This document shows positions 28,716-36,204 of a stretch of 64,000 nt of DNA, piece by piece; positions within the stretch are counted from its first letter, which is position 1; every line of letters starts with the position of its first letter. The DNA comes from Clostridium neonatale (GTDB lineage: Bacteria; Bacillota; Clostridia; Clostridiales; Clostridiaceae). The position numbers and the translations under genes are program-made. The DNA lies in NCBI RefSeq assembly GCF_001458595.1, contig NZ_LN890326.1, forward strand, positions 187,762 to 251,761, given 5' to 3'. The notes under the pieces were generated by a model. It made no database searches. It was not told the origin of the DNA and was given only the letters and a program-made list of their open reading frames with translations.

Positions 28716-28753
28716 TAAAATAACCACAGTATATAAATACTGTGGTTATTTTA
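28716..28753. terminator. terminator of cdaA-cdaR
   Basis: Perfect 17-bp arms (TAAAATAACCACAGTAT and complement) with a 4-base loop, between the cdaR stop and the FAD-protein gene. Confidence 0.88.
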
Positions 28754-28777
28754 ATTATTTTTTTATGGTATATAATC

Positions 28778-29995
28778 CTATACTTTCTTTTTTAGTGTAA
28801 CTTCTGCATTTTCAACACTTATTACAGTAACACTATCATTATTTGTTTTTACTTCTGGAGTATATGTGAATGTACCCTCTTCTGTAATATCAGCTAGATT
28901 CACAGTCACCTGTATATTTTCTGCATTAACTTTATCTAATTGATCTTTTAGCCCATGTAAATTAACTTTTACACCTTCAGTAGAATTTTCTAATATAAAT
29001 CCTTCAGGTACATTTATATAATTAACATTTCCAACTACTTCCTTGGATACTGGATCTTCTTTTACTACAGTAAATTTTACATCAACCGTATCACTAGCAT
29101 CCTTTAACGTAATTCCATCAGGAACATTTAATTTCAGTGTAAGTGTATTGGTAGATGTCAAGTTTGATATATCTATATATTCAGTATCTATTTTATCAAT
29201 AGAATTTAATACATCATCATCTCCACTTATATTAACAGTCGCTTTACTCAATTCACTTTTTTCCAATACATATCCTTCTGGTAATGTTCCTGTTGTCCTT
29301 ATGTTTATTGGAACAGATTTCCCATTTTTAACCGTTACTATTAATTGGGCATTTGTATTACTTGGTTCTAATCCAGTTACTTCATGTCCTGCTTCGTCTA
29401 AAAATTTAATTTCATATGTTTTACTGAAATTTGATTGTATATCTTTTTCTTCTCCTAATAAAACAGCCTTAGATATTTTTTCCACCTGGCTTTTTCCCCC
29501 TGAAACCGAAACAGTTCGTGGATTTATGGATTTGCTATTTTCATAAATATGATCTTTATATGATAATTTAACCTCTGAAATAATATCAAAGTTCTTACTT
29601 ATATATTTCTCTAACATAACTTTAATTCCTAAGAATCCATTATTTTTAATTGTTACATTTTCCGGATATGTTATTATTTGAACCGGAATAGTATTTTCTC
29701 CTTCTCTGAGTGCATATGTTTCCATATCAGCTACTATCTTAAAATCATCTTTTTTTACTTTAGACATTTCACTAGAAGGCCCCTCTAGTTTTAAATCGAC
29801 TGTAAATTGCTGATCATTAACCACAGAAAAATCTGAATTTTTTAAAATATCTGTATTAACTAGTTCTACTGGTACTTTTTTAATTTCATAAGTTCTAACT
29901 GGATTTTCAACATTAGAGATGTATAACCATAATCCAAAAGACAGAAGTATACATACAAGTTTAACAATTAGTGTTTGGTTTTTACCTTTATCCAC
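28778..29995 (-). CDS. cdaR: CdaR-type YbbR-domain protein, regulator of diadenylate cyclase
   Basis: 405 residues: one N-terminal membrane helix (LIVKLVCILLSFGLWLYISN) followed by repeated YbbR domains outside the cell, each ending in beta-rich segments such as VNTDILKNSDFSVVND and YINVPEGFILENSTEGVKVN. In Firmicutes CdaR binds and modulates the diadenylate cyclase CdaA. The gene starts at GTG 29995 behind AAGGTGAG and overlaps the end of cdaA by 28 bp, which implies translational coupling. glmM, the usual third gene, is not adjacent. Confidence 0.92.
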   Translation of the reverse strand: MDKGKNQTLIVKLVCILLSFGLWLYISNVENPVRTYEIKKVPVELVNTDILKNSDFSVVNDQQFTVDLKLEGPSSEMSKVKKDDFKIVADMETYALREGENTIPVQIITYPENVTIKNNGFLGIKVMLEKYISKNFDIISEVKLSYKDHIYENSKSINPRTVSVSGGKSQVEKISKAVLLGEEKDIQSNFSKTYEIKFLDEAGHEVTGLEPSNTNAQLIVTVKNGKSVPINIRTTGTLPEGYVLEKSELSKATVNISGDDDVLNSIDKIDTEYIDISNLTSTNTLTLKLNVPDGITLKDASDTVDVKFTVVKEDPVSKEVVGNVNYINVPEGFILENSTEGVKVNLHGLKDQLDKVNAENIQVTVNLADITEEGTFTYTPEVKTNNDSVTVISVENAEVTLKKKV

Positions 29996-30819
29996 GAACT
30001 CACCTTCTCTCTAGCTGTTTTTACAGTTTTATCACTTCTCTTTTCTATTATTTTAGACAATACCATTTTTAATTTTTCTTTATCATATCCTCGTGTCAAT
30101 TTACCATTAATAGCCAATGAAATAGTTCCTGTTTCTTCTGAAACAATAATAATTAATGCATCTGATACTTCTGACAAACCAATCGCAGCTCTGTGCCTAG
30201 TTCCTAGCTTTTTATTTATATTTACATTATTTGTAAGTGGCAGAACACAGCCTGATGCTAGTATTCTATTATTTCTAATAATAGTTGCTCCATCATGTAG
30301 TGGTGTATTTACCACAAAAATATTTTCTAAAAGATTTGAGGTTATATTTGCATCAATCAAAGTGCCTGCTCCTATTACCTCATTAAGACCTGTACTTTGC
30401 TCTAATACCAATAATGCACCTGTTCTGCTTTCAGATAAATTTTGTACTGCAGTTACAATTTCATTAATTGTTGTATCTACTAACTTTTTATCATTTACAT
30501 GAGAAATATCATCAAAAGCAGTTCTTCCTAAATGCTCTAATGCTCTCCTAATTTCAGGTTGAAAAATTATAACTATTGATAATACTCCTATAGTTAGTGT
30601 TTTATTTAATATAAAATACAACATATCTAACTTAAGTATATAACTAATTGGTATAAGAAATCCTATTAAAACTATGCCTTTTAATAATTGTTCAGCTCTT
30701 GTTTCTTTAATCAAAGTATAACCTTTATAAAAAATATATGATACCACTAAAATATCCACTACTGACCAAATTGACATATTAGATAAACTTTTACTAACCA
30801 TACTTATAATTTCTTGCAC
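29968..30819 (-). CDS. cdaA: diadenylate cyclase, membrane-bound CdaA
   Basis: About 283 residues. Three N-terminal membrane helices (from SIWSVVDILVVSYIFYKG) are followed by the DAC domain with the catalytic motifs NTPLHDGATIIRNNRI and LGTRHRAAIGLSEVSDA. It condenses two ATP into c-di-AMP, a messenger for potassium, osmotic and cell-wall homeostasis. I prefer GTG 30819 (MQEIISMVSK) with AGAGG eight bases upstream; an in-frame GTG at 30828 would overlap that site. It is the first gene of the cdaA-cdaR operon. Confidence 0.95.
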   Translation of the reverse strand: MQEIISMVSKSLSNMSIWSVVDILVVSYIFYKGYTLIKETRAEQLLKGIVLIGFLIPISYILKLDMLYFILNKTLTIGVLSIVIIFQPEIRRALEHLGRTAFDDISHVNDKKLVDTTINEIVTAVQNLSESRTGALLVLEQSTGLNEVIGAGTLIDANITSNLLENIFVVNTPLHDGATIIRNNRILASGCVLPLTNNVNINKKLGTRHRAAIGLSEVSDALIIIVSEETGTISLAINGKLTRGYDKEKLKMVLSKIIEKRSDKTVKTAREKVSSWIKVKTKH

Positions 30820-30992
30820 TTTGTTCACCTCTTTTCTTTACACTTAAATTATATAACAATTTTTTATTTAATACACTTAAAATAGAATTACTATTTTCTT
30901 ACTTTTTAATTATTTTTATAATAAATTTAAATTAATATAATATATTTATTATTAAGTATACAAATCTTTATTGTACTAAAGGAGGATATTAT

Positions 30993-31976
30993 ATGATTAA
31001 ATTCAAATACAGAGATATTAAATTTTCTATAATTACTTTGAGCATGTTATTTATTTCTATTATAGTATTAACTTTATCCTTCAAAAATAATGATTTACAT
31101 AAATTATCTATTGTTTCTCAAGAGATTTGTAATGTAAATAAAGACTTAGGTAGTACCATAAATAATAATGATTTTAATTCTAATGAATCTATAAACATTT
31201 TAAAAGAAAATCTAATTAAGCTACAAAAGCTTAATAACTCATTAGAAAATATTAATGTGAAAGATAAGAATATTAACTTAAAAAATCAATTATCATCTTA
31301 TATAGAATCTAATATCAAGCTTTACGAATCTTCATTATCTATATTAAATATGCAAAATCCAGACAATTTCTCATCTCTTTATAATAATTTACTTAAATCA
31401 GAACAAAATATATTAATAAATACAGATAGCTTTAAAAATAGTAGGTTAAATATATCTTTTCCTAAAGAAGCTAATATATTTTTTATAAAACTAAATCAAT
31501 ATGTTAATGATTCATTTAAAAGCACTCGTGAAAAAGATATTGTTTATTCTCAGAAACAAGATTTCTTAATCGAAATCAATTCAATATTATCTGATTTTTC
31601 TTATTTGAAAGAAGATTTAAATCCTATTATAAATAATATTAAAGATACCAAAAGAAGCCTATTGATATTAATAAGTGATATAAACACAAAGCGTTCTAAA
31701 TATCTAGAAATCAGAGAAAAGTCATATTCTATGATTCTTCCTACTGGCACTCAAGAATGTTATGAATCACTAATTGAAATGCTAAATTCTTATGAAATTT
31801 ATTTAAATAGCATAGAAAGTAGTATAAAGTACGATATAGAGAATTCAAAATTAGATGACAATAAATTAAATACAGTTATTAATAATAATTATAAAGATTC
31901 CTTTGATAAATATAATACGTTTTTATCATGCTATGATACTTTAAAAAATAATATAAAAATTTATAAAAAACATTAA
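30993..31976 (+). CDS. membrane-anchored coiled-coil protein of unknown function
   Basis: 327 residues. One N-terminal membrane helix (SIITLSMLFISIIVLTLSF) is followed by a long helical, Asn/Lys/Leu-rich region outside the cytoplasm with heptad-like spacing. No catalytic motif is visible and I recognise no family. It starts at ATG 30993 behind AAAGGAGGA, so translation should be efficient. It is divergent from cdaA and adjoins the left end of the mobile element, so it might be a chromosomal gene next to the insertion site. A sensor-like or wall-associated role would be speculation. Confidence 0.75.
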   Translation: MIKFKYRDIKFSIITLSMLFISIIVLTLSFKNNDLHKLSIVSQEICNVNKDLGSTINNNDFNSNESINILKENLIKLQKLNNSLENINVKDKNINLKNQLSSYIESNIKLYESSLSILNMQNPDNFSSLYNNLLKSEQNILINTDSFKNSRLNISFPKEANIFFIKLNQYVNDSFKSTREKDIVYSQKQDFLIEINSILSDFSYLKEDLNPIINNIKDTKRSLLILISDINTKRSKYLEIREKSYSMILPTGTQECYESLIEMLNSYEIYLNSIESSIKYDIENSKLDDNKLNTVINNNYKDSFDKYNTFLSCYDTLKNNIKIYKKH

Positions 31977-32065
31977 TGTATATAATTAATACTTATTTAA
32001 AAATATATGTAGTAGTATAGCCATTTATAAGGGTTTTTCGTAGCTTGTTGTATCAGTTTTGCCCC

Positions 32066-32080
32066 TTTTTTGCCCCTTAT
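32066..32080 (+). repeat. candidate attL core
   Basis: TTTTTTGCCCCTTAT is present here and at 45080-45094. The match extends imperfectly to the left: both copies are preceded by TTTTGCCC. It lies 28 bp from the integrase stop codon. The doubled GCCCC blocks might instead be integrase arm sites, in which case the true crossover core lies slightly to the left. Confidence 0.6.
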
Positions 32081-32093
32081 AACTTTTTTATAG

Positions 32094-32119
32094 CAAAAAA
32101 AGAGGCTTTATTTAGCCTC
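32094..32119 (-). terminator. terminator overlapping the end of the integrase gene
   Basis: GAGGCT (32102-32107) and AGCCTC (32114-32119) form a stem followed on the minus strand by eight U. It includes the last integrase codons. Confidence 0.8.
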
Positions 32120-33280
32120 AATTTCATTAAATAAATTTTCTAATTTTGATACTGTTTTTTCCTTTTCATCTTCCAGTACATGAGTATATGTGTTTAAAGT
32201 TATTGATATATTACTATGCCCTAATAATGTTTGTACCTTTTTAGGGCTTTCCCCTAGCTCAAATAATCTAGTTGCATATGTATGCCTTAAGTCATGAAAT
32301 CTTCTTTCTTCCATTCCATTATTGGCCAATACCTCTTTTAATTTCCCGACTACATGACTAGGCGATAAGTATTGTCCTTTTCTATTGGCAAATACAAGAT
32401 TGTTATTTTGATATATTCCATTACTTTTTAATATAGTTTCAGCCTGTTTTATCTTATATTTTCTTAATACATTTACTAATGATATTGGAATATTAACTTT
32501 TCTGATACTTCCTTTTGTTTTAGGTGTCTGTACTATTGATTTGCTTTCCCCTCTGCCTTCTTCCGATACGCTTTTAATTCTTGATGTAGTTTTGTTTACA
32601 TCAATGTAACATTCATCAAAATTAATATCGTCCCAGGTAAGGGCTAATATCTCCCCTCTTCTTAATCCACTATATAAAGCAGTTAAAAACAATACTTCAT
32701 ATACATTACCTTTTATAATCTGAATAAATTTCTTCTGCTCTTCTAATGTAAATGGATTAATTCTATCAGCCTTTTCAAGTTTTGTCTTTTCATTTTCCTT
32801 TGGCAGCTGAATTGCTCTTGCAAAATTTTTTATTATAATATCATTGTCATATAAGTATCTTATGAATGGATTAATTAATCTATGAACCTGTCTTACTGTA
32901 TACGGAGTAACACCCTTTTTAATGAGATTATTATAGTATCTTTGGAAATCTGCCACGCATAGATCATTGACTTTTATATCTGACAATTCACATTTCTTAA
33001 TATGAACCCTATAAATACTCTCATATGTGTTTTTGCTAGTTTCCTTCAATTTTATAAAATGAATATTAAAAAGCCATTCAGTAAAAGCCGTATCAAAATA
33101 TTCTTTAGTTTGCTTTATATTATTATCTAAATCCCTTGTTATACTTCTTATTTTTTCTTTGAGCCCTTCCACTGTGGGTGAATATATATCCTTAGGCTTT
33201 CTTAAATTCTTATGTCTTAATCTGAAGAAGTAATATTCTTTACCGTTTTTTATTTTTTTCTTATAGATTGTCCTGGCCAT
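32108..33280 (-). CDS. int: tyrosine site-specific integrase
   Basis: 390 residues. An AP2-like N-terminal arm-binding region (KKIKNGKEYYFFRLRHKNLR), a SAM-like core-binding domain and a catalytic domain are all visible. Catalytic residues: Arg in TALYSGLRRGEILALTWDDI, HxxR in RRFHDLRHTYATRLFELG, His in LLGHSNISITLNTYTHVLED and the nucleophile Tyr in the same block (NTYTH). It should integrate and excise this element. It starts at ATG 33280 behind AGGTAGGTGA and is the last gene of the leftward operon, translationally close to a 33-residue ORF. Confidence 0.95.
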   Translation of the reverse strand: MARTIYKKKIKNGKEYYFFRLRHKNLRKPKDIYSPTVEGLKEKIRSITRDLDNNIKQTKEYFDTAFTEWLFNIHFIKLKETSKNTYESIYRVHIKKCELSDIKVNDLCVADFQRYYNNLIKKGVTPYTVRQVHRLINPFIRYLYDNDIIIKNFARAIQLPKENEKTKLEKADRINPFTLEEQKKFIQIIKGNVYEVLFLTALYSGLRRGEILALTWDDINFDECYIDVNKTTSRIKSVSEEGRGESKSIVQTPKTKGSIRKVNIPISLVNVLRKYKIKQAETILKSNGIYQNNNLVFANRKGQYLSPSHVVGKLKEVLANNGMEERRFHDLRHTYATRLFELGESPKKVQTLLGHSNISITLNTYTHVLEDEKEKTVSKLENLFNEIEAK

Positions 33281-33288
33281 AATATCAC

Positions 33289-33390
33289 CTACCTAAAAAT
33301 CTTTTTAAACTTCATCATTCCATCAAATGAAGGTTTCTTTTTTAATTCAACGCATGGCTGCATATACTTGTCCATTAACTTAAAATTCAT
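33289..33390 (-). CDS. 33-residue basic ORF preceding int
   Basis: A tiny ORF starting at ATG 33390 behind AGAAGG and ending inside the integrase ribosome site, so its translation could be coupled to int. The product is basic (MNFKLMDKYMQPCVELKKKP at the start, KFKKIFR at the end). I recognise no family. It might act as an excision factor or only as a leader peptide. Confidence 0.45.
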   Translation of the reverse strand: MNFKLMDKYMQPCVELKKKPSFDGMMKFKKIFR

Positions 33391-33426
33391 AACTATTACC
33401 TTCTTTCTTTTCCCACCATAAATAAT

Positions 33427-33939
33427 TTATATGCTCCATTCTTCTTTTAACTTATTTAAAAATTGCATACCAGCTCCATCATCTTTTATAATATCCGGAT
33501 GTAGTTTTGCAGCTGCAGCTCTATAGATTTTCTTTAAATATCCTTTTTCTTCTTCTGTATAATTAGTTGTAGTGTTGCCACTACAAAAGCTATTAAAATA
33601 TTCCTGGTATTGATATTCTTCTTTGTATCTTCTCTCTGCTTCCTCCTGTTGCTTTTTTCTTTCTAAATCCAATAAGTCATATCTAATATTTGTAAACTTA
33701 TCATAAACAATATCGTTATAAATATCCTTATCAAACCCCTTTTCTTTACATTTCCTTGTGATAGCTCTGCTTATAGCTTTAAGCATATGAGTATCAATCA
33801 TATAATCATAAGGTATTGATATTATTAGCTTATCACTACATTTTATTTTGCCTGTTTCTTTATCTCTTTTTCTTTCACATAGATAGAATCTATATACAAT
33901 ATCATCTTTTGTATTATATTTCTTCACTGAACAAAACAT
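33427..33939 (-). CDS. protein with C-terminal J-domain-like HPD segment
   Basis: About 170 residues. The N-terminal half is unassigned. A charged helical stretch (LDLERKKQQEEAERRYKEEY) leads to a C-terminal segment KKIYRAAAAKLHPDIIKDDG followed by FLNKLKEEW. This looks like helices II and III of a J domain with the HPD loop that stimulates DnaK. ATG 33939 is preferred because GGAGG precedes it; the upstream GTG 33969 would include that ribosome site. A link to host DnaK during element replication is inferred only from the motif. Confidence 0.65.
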   Translation of the reverse strand: MFCSVKKYNTKDDIVYRFYLCERKRDKETGKIKCSDKLIISIPYDYMIDTHMLKAISRAITRKCKEKGFDKDIYNDIVYDKFTNIRYDLLDLERKKQQEEAERRYKEEYQYQEYFNSFCSGNTTTNYTEEEKGYLKKIYRAAAAKLHPDIIKDDGAGMQFLNKLKEEWSI

Positions 33940-34029
33940 ATAAATACAACCTCCTTGTAGTGTTATCACTACATTTTTATTAAAATTGAAGAGGTACCCT
34001 AATATTATTTGGTAACCTCTCCATCACGC

Positions 34030-34209
34030 CTATTCTTCTATCTCCCCTATATATCCAATGCACTCATGTTCTTCATTCTGTATGAGATAGCACCATTTAA
34101 AATCTTCAATAATTTCTTTTACTGGTACTTTAATTAATGCTCCATAGCAACAATAATAAAATGTACCTCTTGATAATTGCTCTTTTAATTCTTCAATTCT
34201 AATATTCAT
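34030..34209 (-). CDS. 59-residue hypothetical protein
   Basis: A short gene of the leftward operon, from ATG 34209 behind GAAGGTG. The protein is acidic at the C terminus (IGYIGEIEE) and has an N-terminal helix IRIEELKEQLSRGTFYYCCY similar in style to the 85-residue neighbour (IDIQELKEQL). No family recognised. It lies 18 bp after the 102-residue gene. Confidence 0.6.
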   Translation of the reverse strand: MNIRIEELKEQLSRGTFYYCCYGALIKVPVKEIIEDFKWCYLIQNEEHECIGYIGEIEE

Positions 34210-34226
34210 AACAACACCTTCTTAAC

Positions 34227-34535
34227 TTAACTAGAATACCTATTATCAGTGAAATCAAATTCAACAATATTATTTTTATTTGATCCATCCTTTAGTCTTT
34301 CTGTAATCAATCTAATCAATTCTAACCTATCACATTCCGGAATTCCAAGTTCACCATTAGCAATAATTCTAATTGTTTCAATTATGGATAATCCATAGGC
34401 TATCTGTTGCATTCTTATATCATTTGATATCATTCCTTCTAGTTCTTTTTGAAATGAATTATCACATGCATTTGTTGAATTAAATTTTAAAATATCTTCT
34501 GCCATATTCTTTAGTTGGTTATTAACTATCTTCAT
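34227..34535 (-). CDS. 102-residue hypothetical protein of the element
   Basis: From ATG 34535 behind TTGGAGG. Predicted helical and soluble, with LSIIETIRIIANGELGIPEC and RLELIRLITERLKDGSNK. No recognised family or motif. It is part of the run of small genes between the primase and integrase, where phage-like elements often carry regulators or host-takeover proteins. Confidence 0.65.
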   Translation of the reverse strand: MKIVNNQLKNMAEDILKFNSTNACDNSFQKELEGMISNDIRMQQIAYGLSIIETIRIIANGELGIPECDRLELIRLITERLKDGSNKNNIVEFDFTDNRYSS

Positions 34536-34560
34536 ATTTCTACCTCCAATACAACCATAA

Positions 34561-34707
34561 TCATTTAACTTTATTCATTGCTCTTATATATCCATATATA
34601 AGTTGTAGCTTACGATAATCTTGTATACCTTTAATCTGCTCTGTTATTCTTTTCTATATATCTTTTCCTAATTCTATATATAATAAAAACTGTTCCGCTT
34701 CATTCAT
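34561..34707 (-). pseudogene. small ORF interrupted by an in-frame TAG, paralog of the 50-residue gene at 34976
   Basis: The frame from ATG 34707 reads MNEAEQFLLYIELGKDI, then TAG, then KRITEQIKGIQDYRKLQLIY and GYIRAMNKVK before TGA. It aligns along its length with the intact product of 34976-35128 (MNEAQKYLCEILDNN, VIKDIQDKDKLTYILAYVRAM). The stop codon at codon 18 makes it a decayed tandem copy. The start overlaps the stop of the 85-residue gene. Sequencing error or read-through is an alternative. Confidence 0.65.
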
Positions 34708-34957
34708 TAAATACATCTTCCTCACTTTCTTTTAAATCTTCTTGATATGCCTTGTCCCATTCTCCAATAATGCCATCTCTTAAACTTTCTAATGCTTCAA
34801 TATGTTCACATATTCCGTTATATCGCCATAAATATTTATTATGTGTTTTTTTATTAAGCTTATTGTATTTATCTGCCATATCATAAAGATAAGTTAATTT
34901 ATTTCTTAATCTTTCTTCCATTGATAACTGCTCTTTTAATTCTTGAATATCAATCAT
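34700..34957 (-). CDS. 85-residue hypothetical protein of the element
   Basis: From ATG 34957 behind GGAG. Helical, charged, with MIDIQELKEQLSMEERLRNK at the N terminus and an acidic tail (DLKESEEDVFNE). No recognised family. Its 3' end overlaps the start of the small pseudogene, and its 5' end lies 18 bp after the 50-residue paralog gene. Confidence 0.62.
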   Translation of the reverse strand: MIDIQELKEQLSMEERLRNKLTYLYDMADKYNKLNKKTHNKYLWRYNGICEHIEALESLRDGIIGEWDKAYQEDLKESEEDVFNE

Positions 34958-34975
34958 GCTACATCATCTCCACTT

Positions 34976-35128
34976 CTAACATCTATTTTGTAATTTTTTC
35001 ATAGCTCTTACATAAGCTAATATATATGTCAGCTTATCTTTATCCTGTATATCCTTAATAACATTTACAATCTGAATCTTATGATTATTATCTAGTATTT
35101 CACATAAATATTTTTGTGCCTCATTCAT
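34976..35128 (-). CDS. 50-residue hypothetical protein with a decayed tandem paralog
   Basis: From ATG 35128 with AGGAG 11 bases upstream. The product MNEAQKYLCEILDNNHKIQI continues VNVIKDIQDKDKLTYI and ends RAMKKLQNRC. The tyrosine/aspartate pattern is conserved in the broken copy at 34561-34707, which supports real coding constraint. No family recognised. Its ribosome site overlaps the stop of the preceding 40-residue gene. Confidence 0.6.
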   Translation of the reverse strand: MNEAQKYLCEILDNNHKIQIVNVIKDIQDKDKLTYILAYVRAMKKLQNRC

Positions 35129-35142
35129 TAGTGTATAATCTC

Positions 35143-35265
35143 CTATCTATTTATAATCTTATATAATTCAATACTTTTACTTATTTGCTTTAATGTTAGA
35201 TTTTGAACTCTGATTCCTTGATCAATAAGCTCCTGAACAAAATTTCTATACAATTTAGCATTCAT
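35143..35265 (-). CDS. 40-residue hypothetical protein
   Basis: From ATG 35265 behind a full AGGAGG. The product begins MNAKLYRNFVQELIDQGIRV and ends LYKIINR; it is basic and helical. No family recognised. A 44-base imperfect hairpin lies immediately upstream (35294-35337), so translation may be controlled. It ends in the ribosome site of the 50-residue gene. Confidence 0.55.
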   Translation of the reverse strand: MNAKLYRNFVQELIDQGIRVQNLTLKQISKSIELYKIINR

Positions 35266-35293
35266 AAATATATCCTCCTTTACAGGAGCGAAA

Positions 35294-35337
35294 TTAAAAG
35301 CTATAATCATATTGCGAGTATGGTTGTAAGCTTTTAA
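35294..35337 (-). repeat. imperfect hairpin upstream of the 40-residue gene
   Basis: TTAAAAGC (35294-35301) and GCTTTTAA (35330-35337) are the outer arms; inner bases pair imperfectly (TATAATCATA with TATGGTTGTA). It lies 28 bp before the start codon and just outside the AGGAGG, in a 158-bp gap. Confidence 0.5.
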
Positions 35338-35423
35338 GTTTGCAGCCCCTTTTTATTATTCCAATGTGCCTAAATTCCACAACATAACTTTGTTGTTCCT
35401 TATCAACATTTATCATTATTGAA

Positions 35424-35744
35424 TTAATTCATAAAATCCAGTATATCAATTACTTTGCTTTTTTTACGAAATTTTATTTTTCTGCTTTTATAGTAGTCAT
35501 ATGTTATCTGACGTACATCTTCTATTATTTCGTCCCTAATTTCTCTATATTCTTTTAGTTTTAAACCAAAAATACACATAGATTCTTTAGTAGTAGTTGG
35601 ATTCAAATAGTGAAACTTAATAATATGTCTATATGTTCTATTCTTTTTTGAATAATAGTCTTTAACTAATTTATCTATTTCACTATTATCACTACCTAGA
35701 TTAATAATTCCAAACACATCACGCAAATTTCTAATTTCTATCAT
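35424..35744 (-). CDS. 106-residue hypothetical protein of the element
   Basis: From 35744. The product has MIEIRNLRDVFGIINLGSDN at the N terminus and a basic C-terminal part (YYKSRKIKFRKKSKVIDILD). The motif YREIRDEIIEDVRQITYDYY suggests a helical fold. No family recognised. It is downstream of the 140-residue gene in the leftward operon. Confidence 0.62.
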   Translation of the reverse strand: MIEIRNLRDVFGIINLGSDNSEIDKLVKDYYSKKNRTYRHIIKFHYLNPTTTKESMCIFGLKLKEYREIRDEIIEDVRQITYDYYKSRKIKFRKKSKVIDILDFMN

Positions 35745-35761
35745 TCTTACTACCTCATGAT

Positions 35762-36184
35762 CTATGGAATATTATTAATACGTGATTGTATTTGATGTCT
35801 CTTTTGTTCTCTGATAGCTCGTTGTATTGCATTATAATAAAAATCAAAAAGTGATGTAGCAAACCTTTCAGCATATTCAGTCAATATTTCAGCAGCATAA
35901 CAAGCATTACCCAAATGAAAATAAATACTACTACGCTTTATTATTTTTAAATCTTTCAATACCATTAAAACCAAGCCTTTATCATTTAAATCTTTTCTTA
36001 TAAAATCCATAATATCTCCGTGATCTTGTGCTATAGCTATTAAATCAACTTCTACATATGAATATTTTTTAGTTTTCTTTCTTACTGTTATATATGGTAT
36101 CATCAATTTTTCACAATATGTGAAATGTGAATTTTCATCATATGGTGAATTATTTATAATTTTATATTTAACATATTTAGCCAT
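35762..36184 (-). CDS. 140-residue hypothetical protein of the element
   Basis: From ATG 36184 behind AAGGAGA (a GTG one codon upstream is also in frame). Basic protein with MAKYVKYKIINNSPYDENSH and a C-terminal helix FDFYYNAIQRAIREQKRHQI. No family recognised. It lies 20 bp after the primase-helicase gene and may assist replication or its control. Confidence 0.65.
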   Translation of the reverse strand: MAKYVKYKIINNSPYDENSHFTYCEKLMIPYITVRKKTKKYSYVEVDLIAIAQDHGDIMDFIRKDLNDKGLVLMVLKDLKIIKRSSIYFHLGNACYAAEILTEYAERFATSLFDFYYNAIQRAIREQKRHQIQSRINNIP

Positions 36185-36204
36185 CACTTTTTCTCCTTAA
36201 TTTT

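Noticed and set aside
29043..30502. Two long plus-strand frames over cdaR and cdaA
   Set aside because: They are mirror frames of well-supported minus-strand genes.
32108..33280. Integration into a tRNA 3' end
   Set aside because: The flanking repeat GCCCCTTAT-type core is not part of any tRNA-like sequence on either side.
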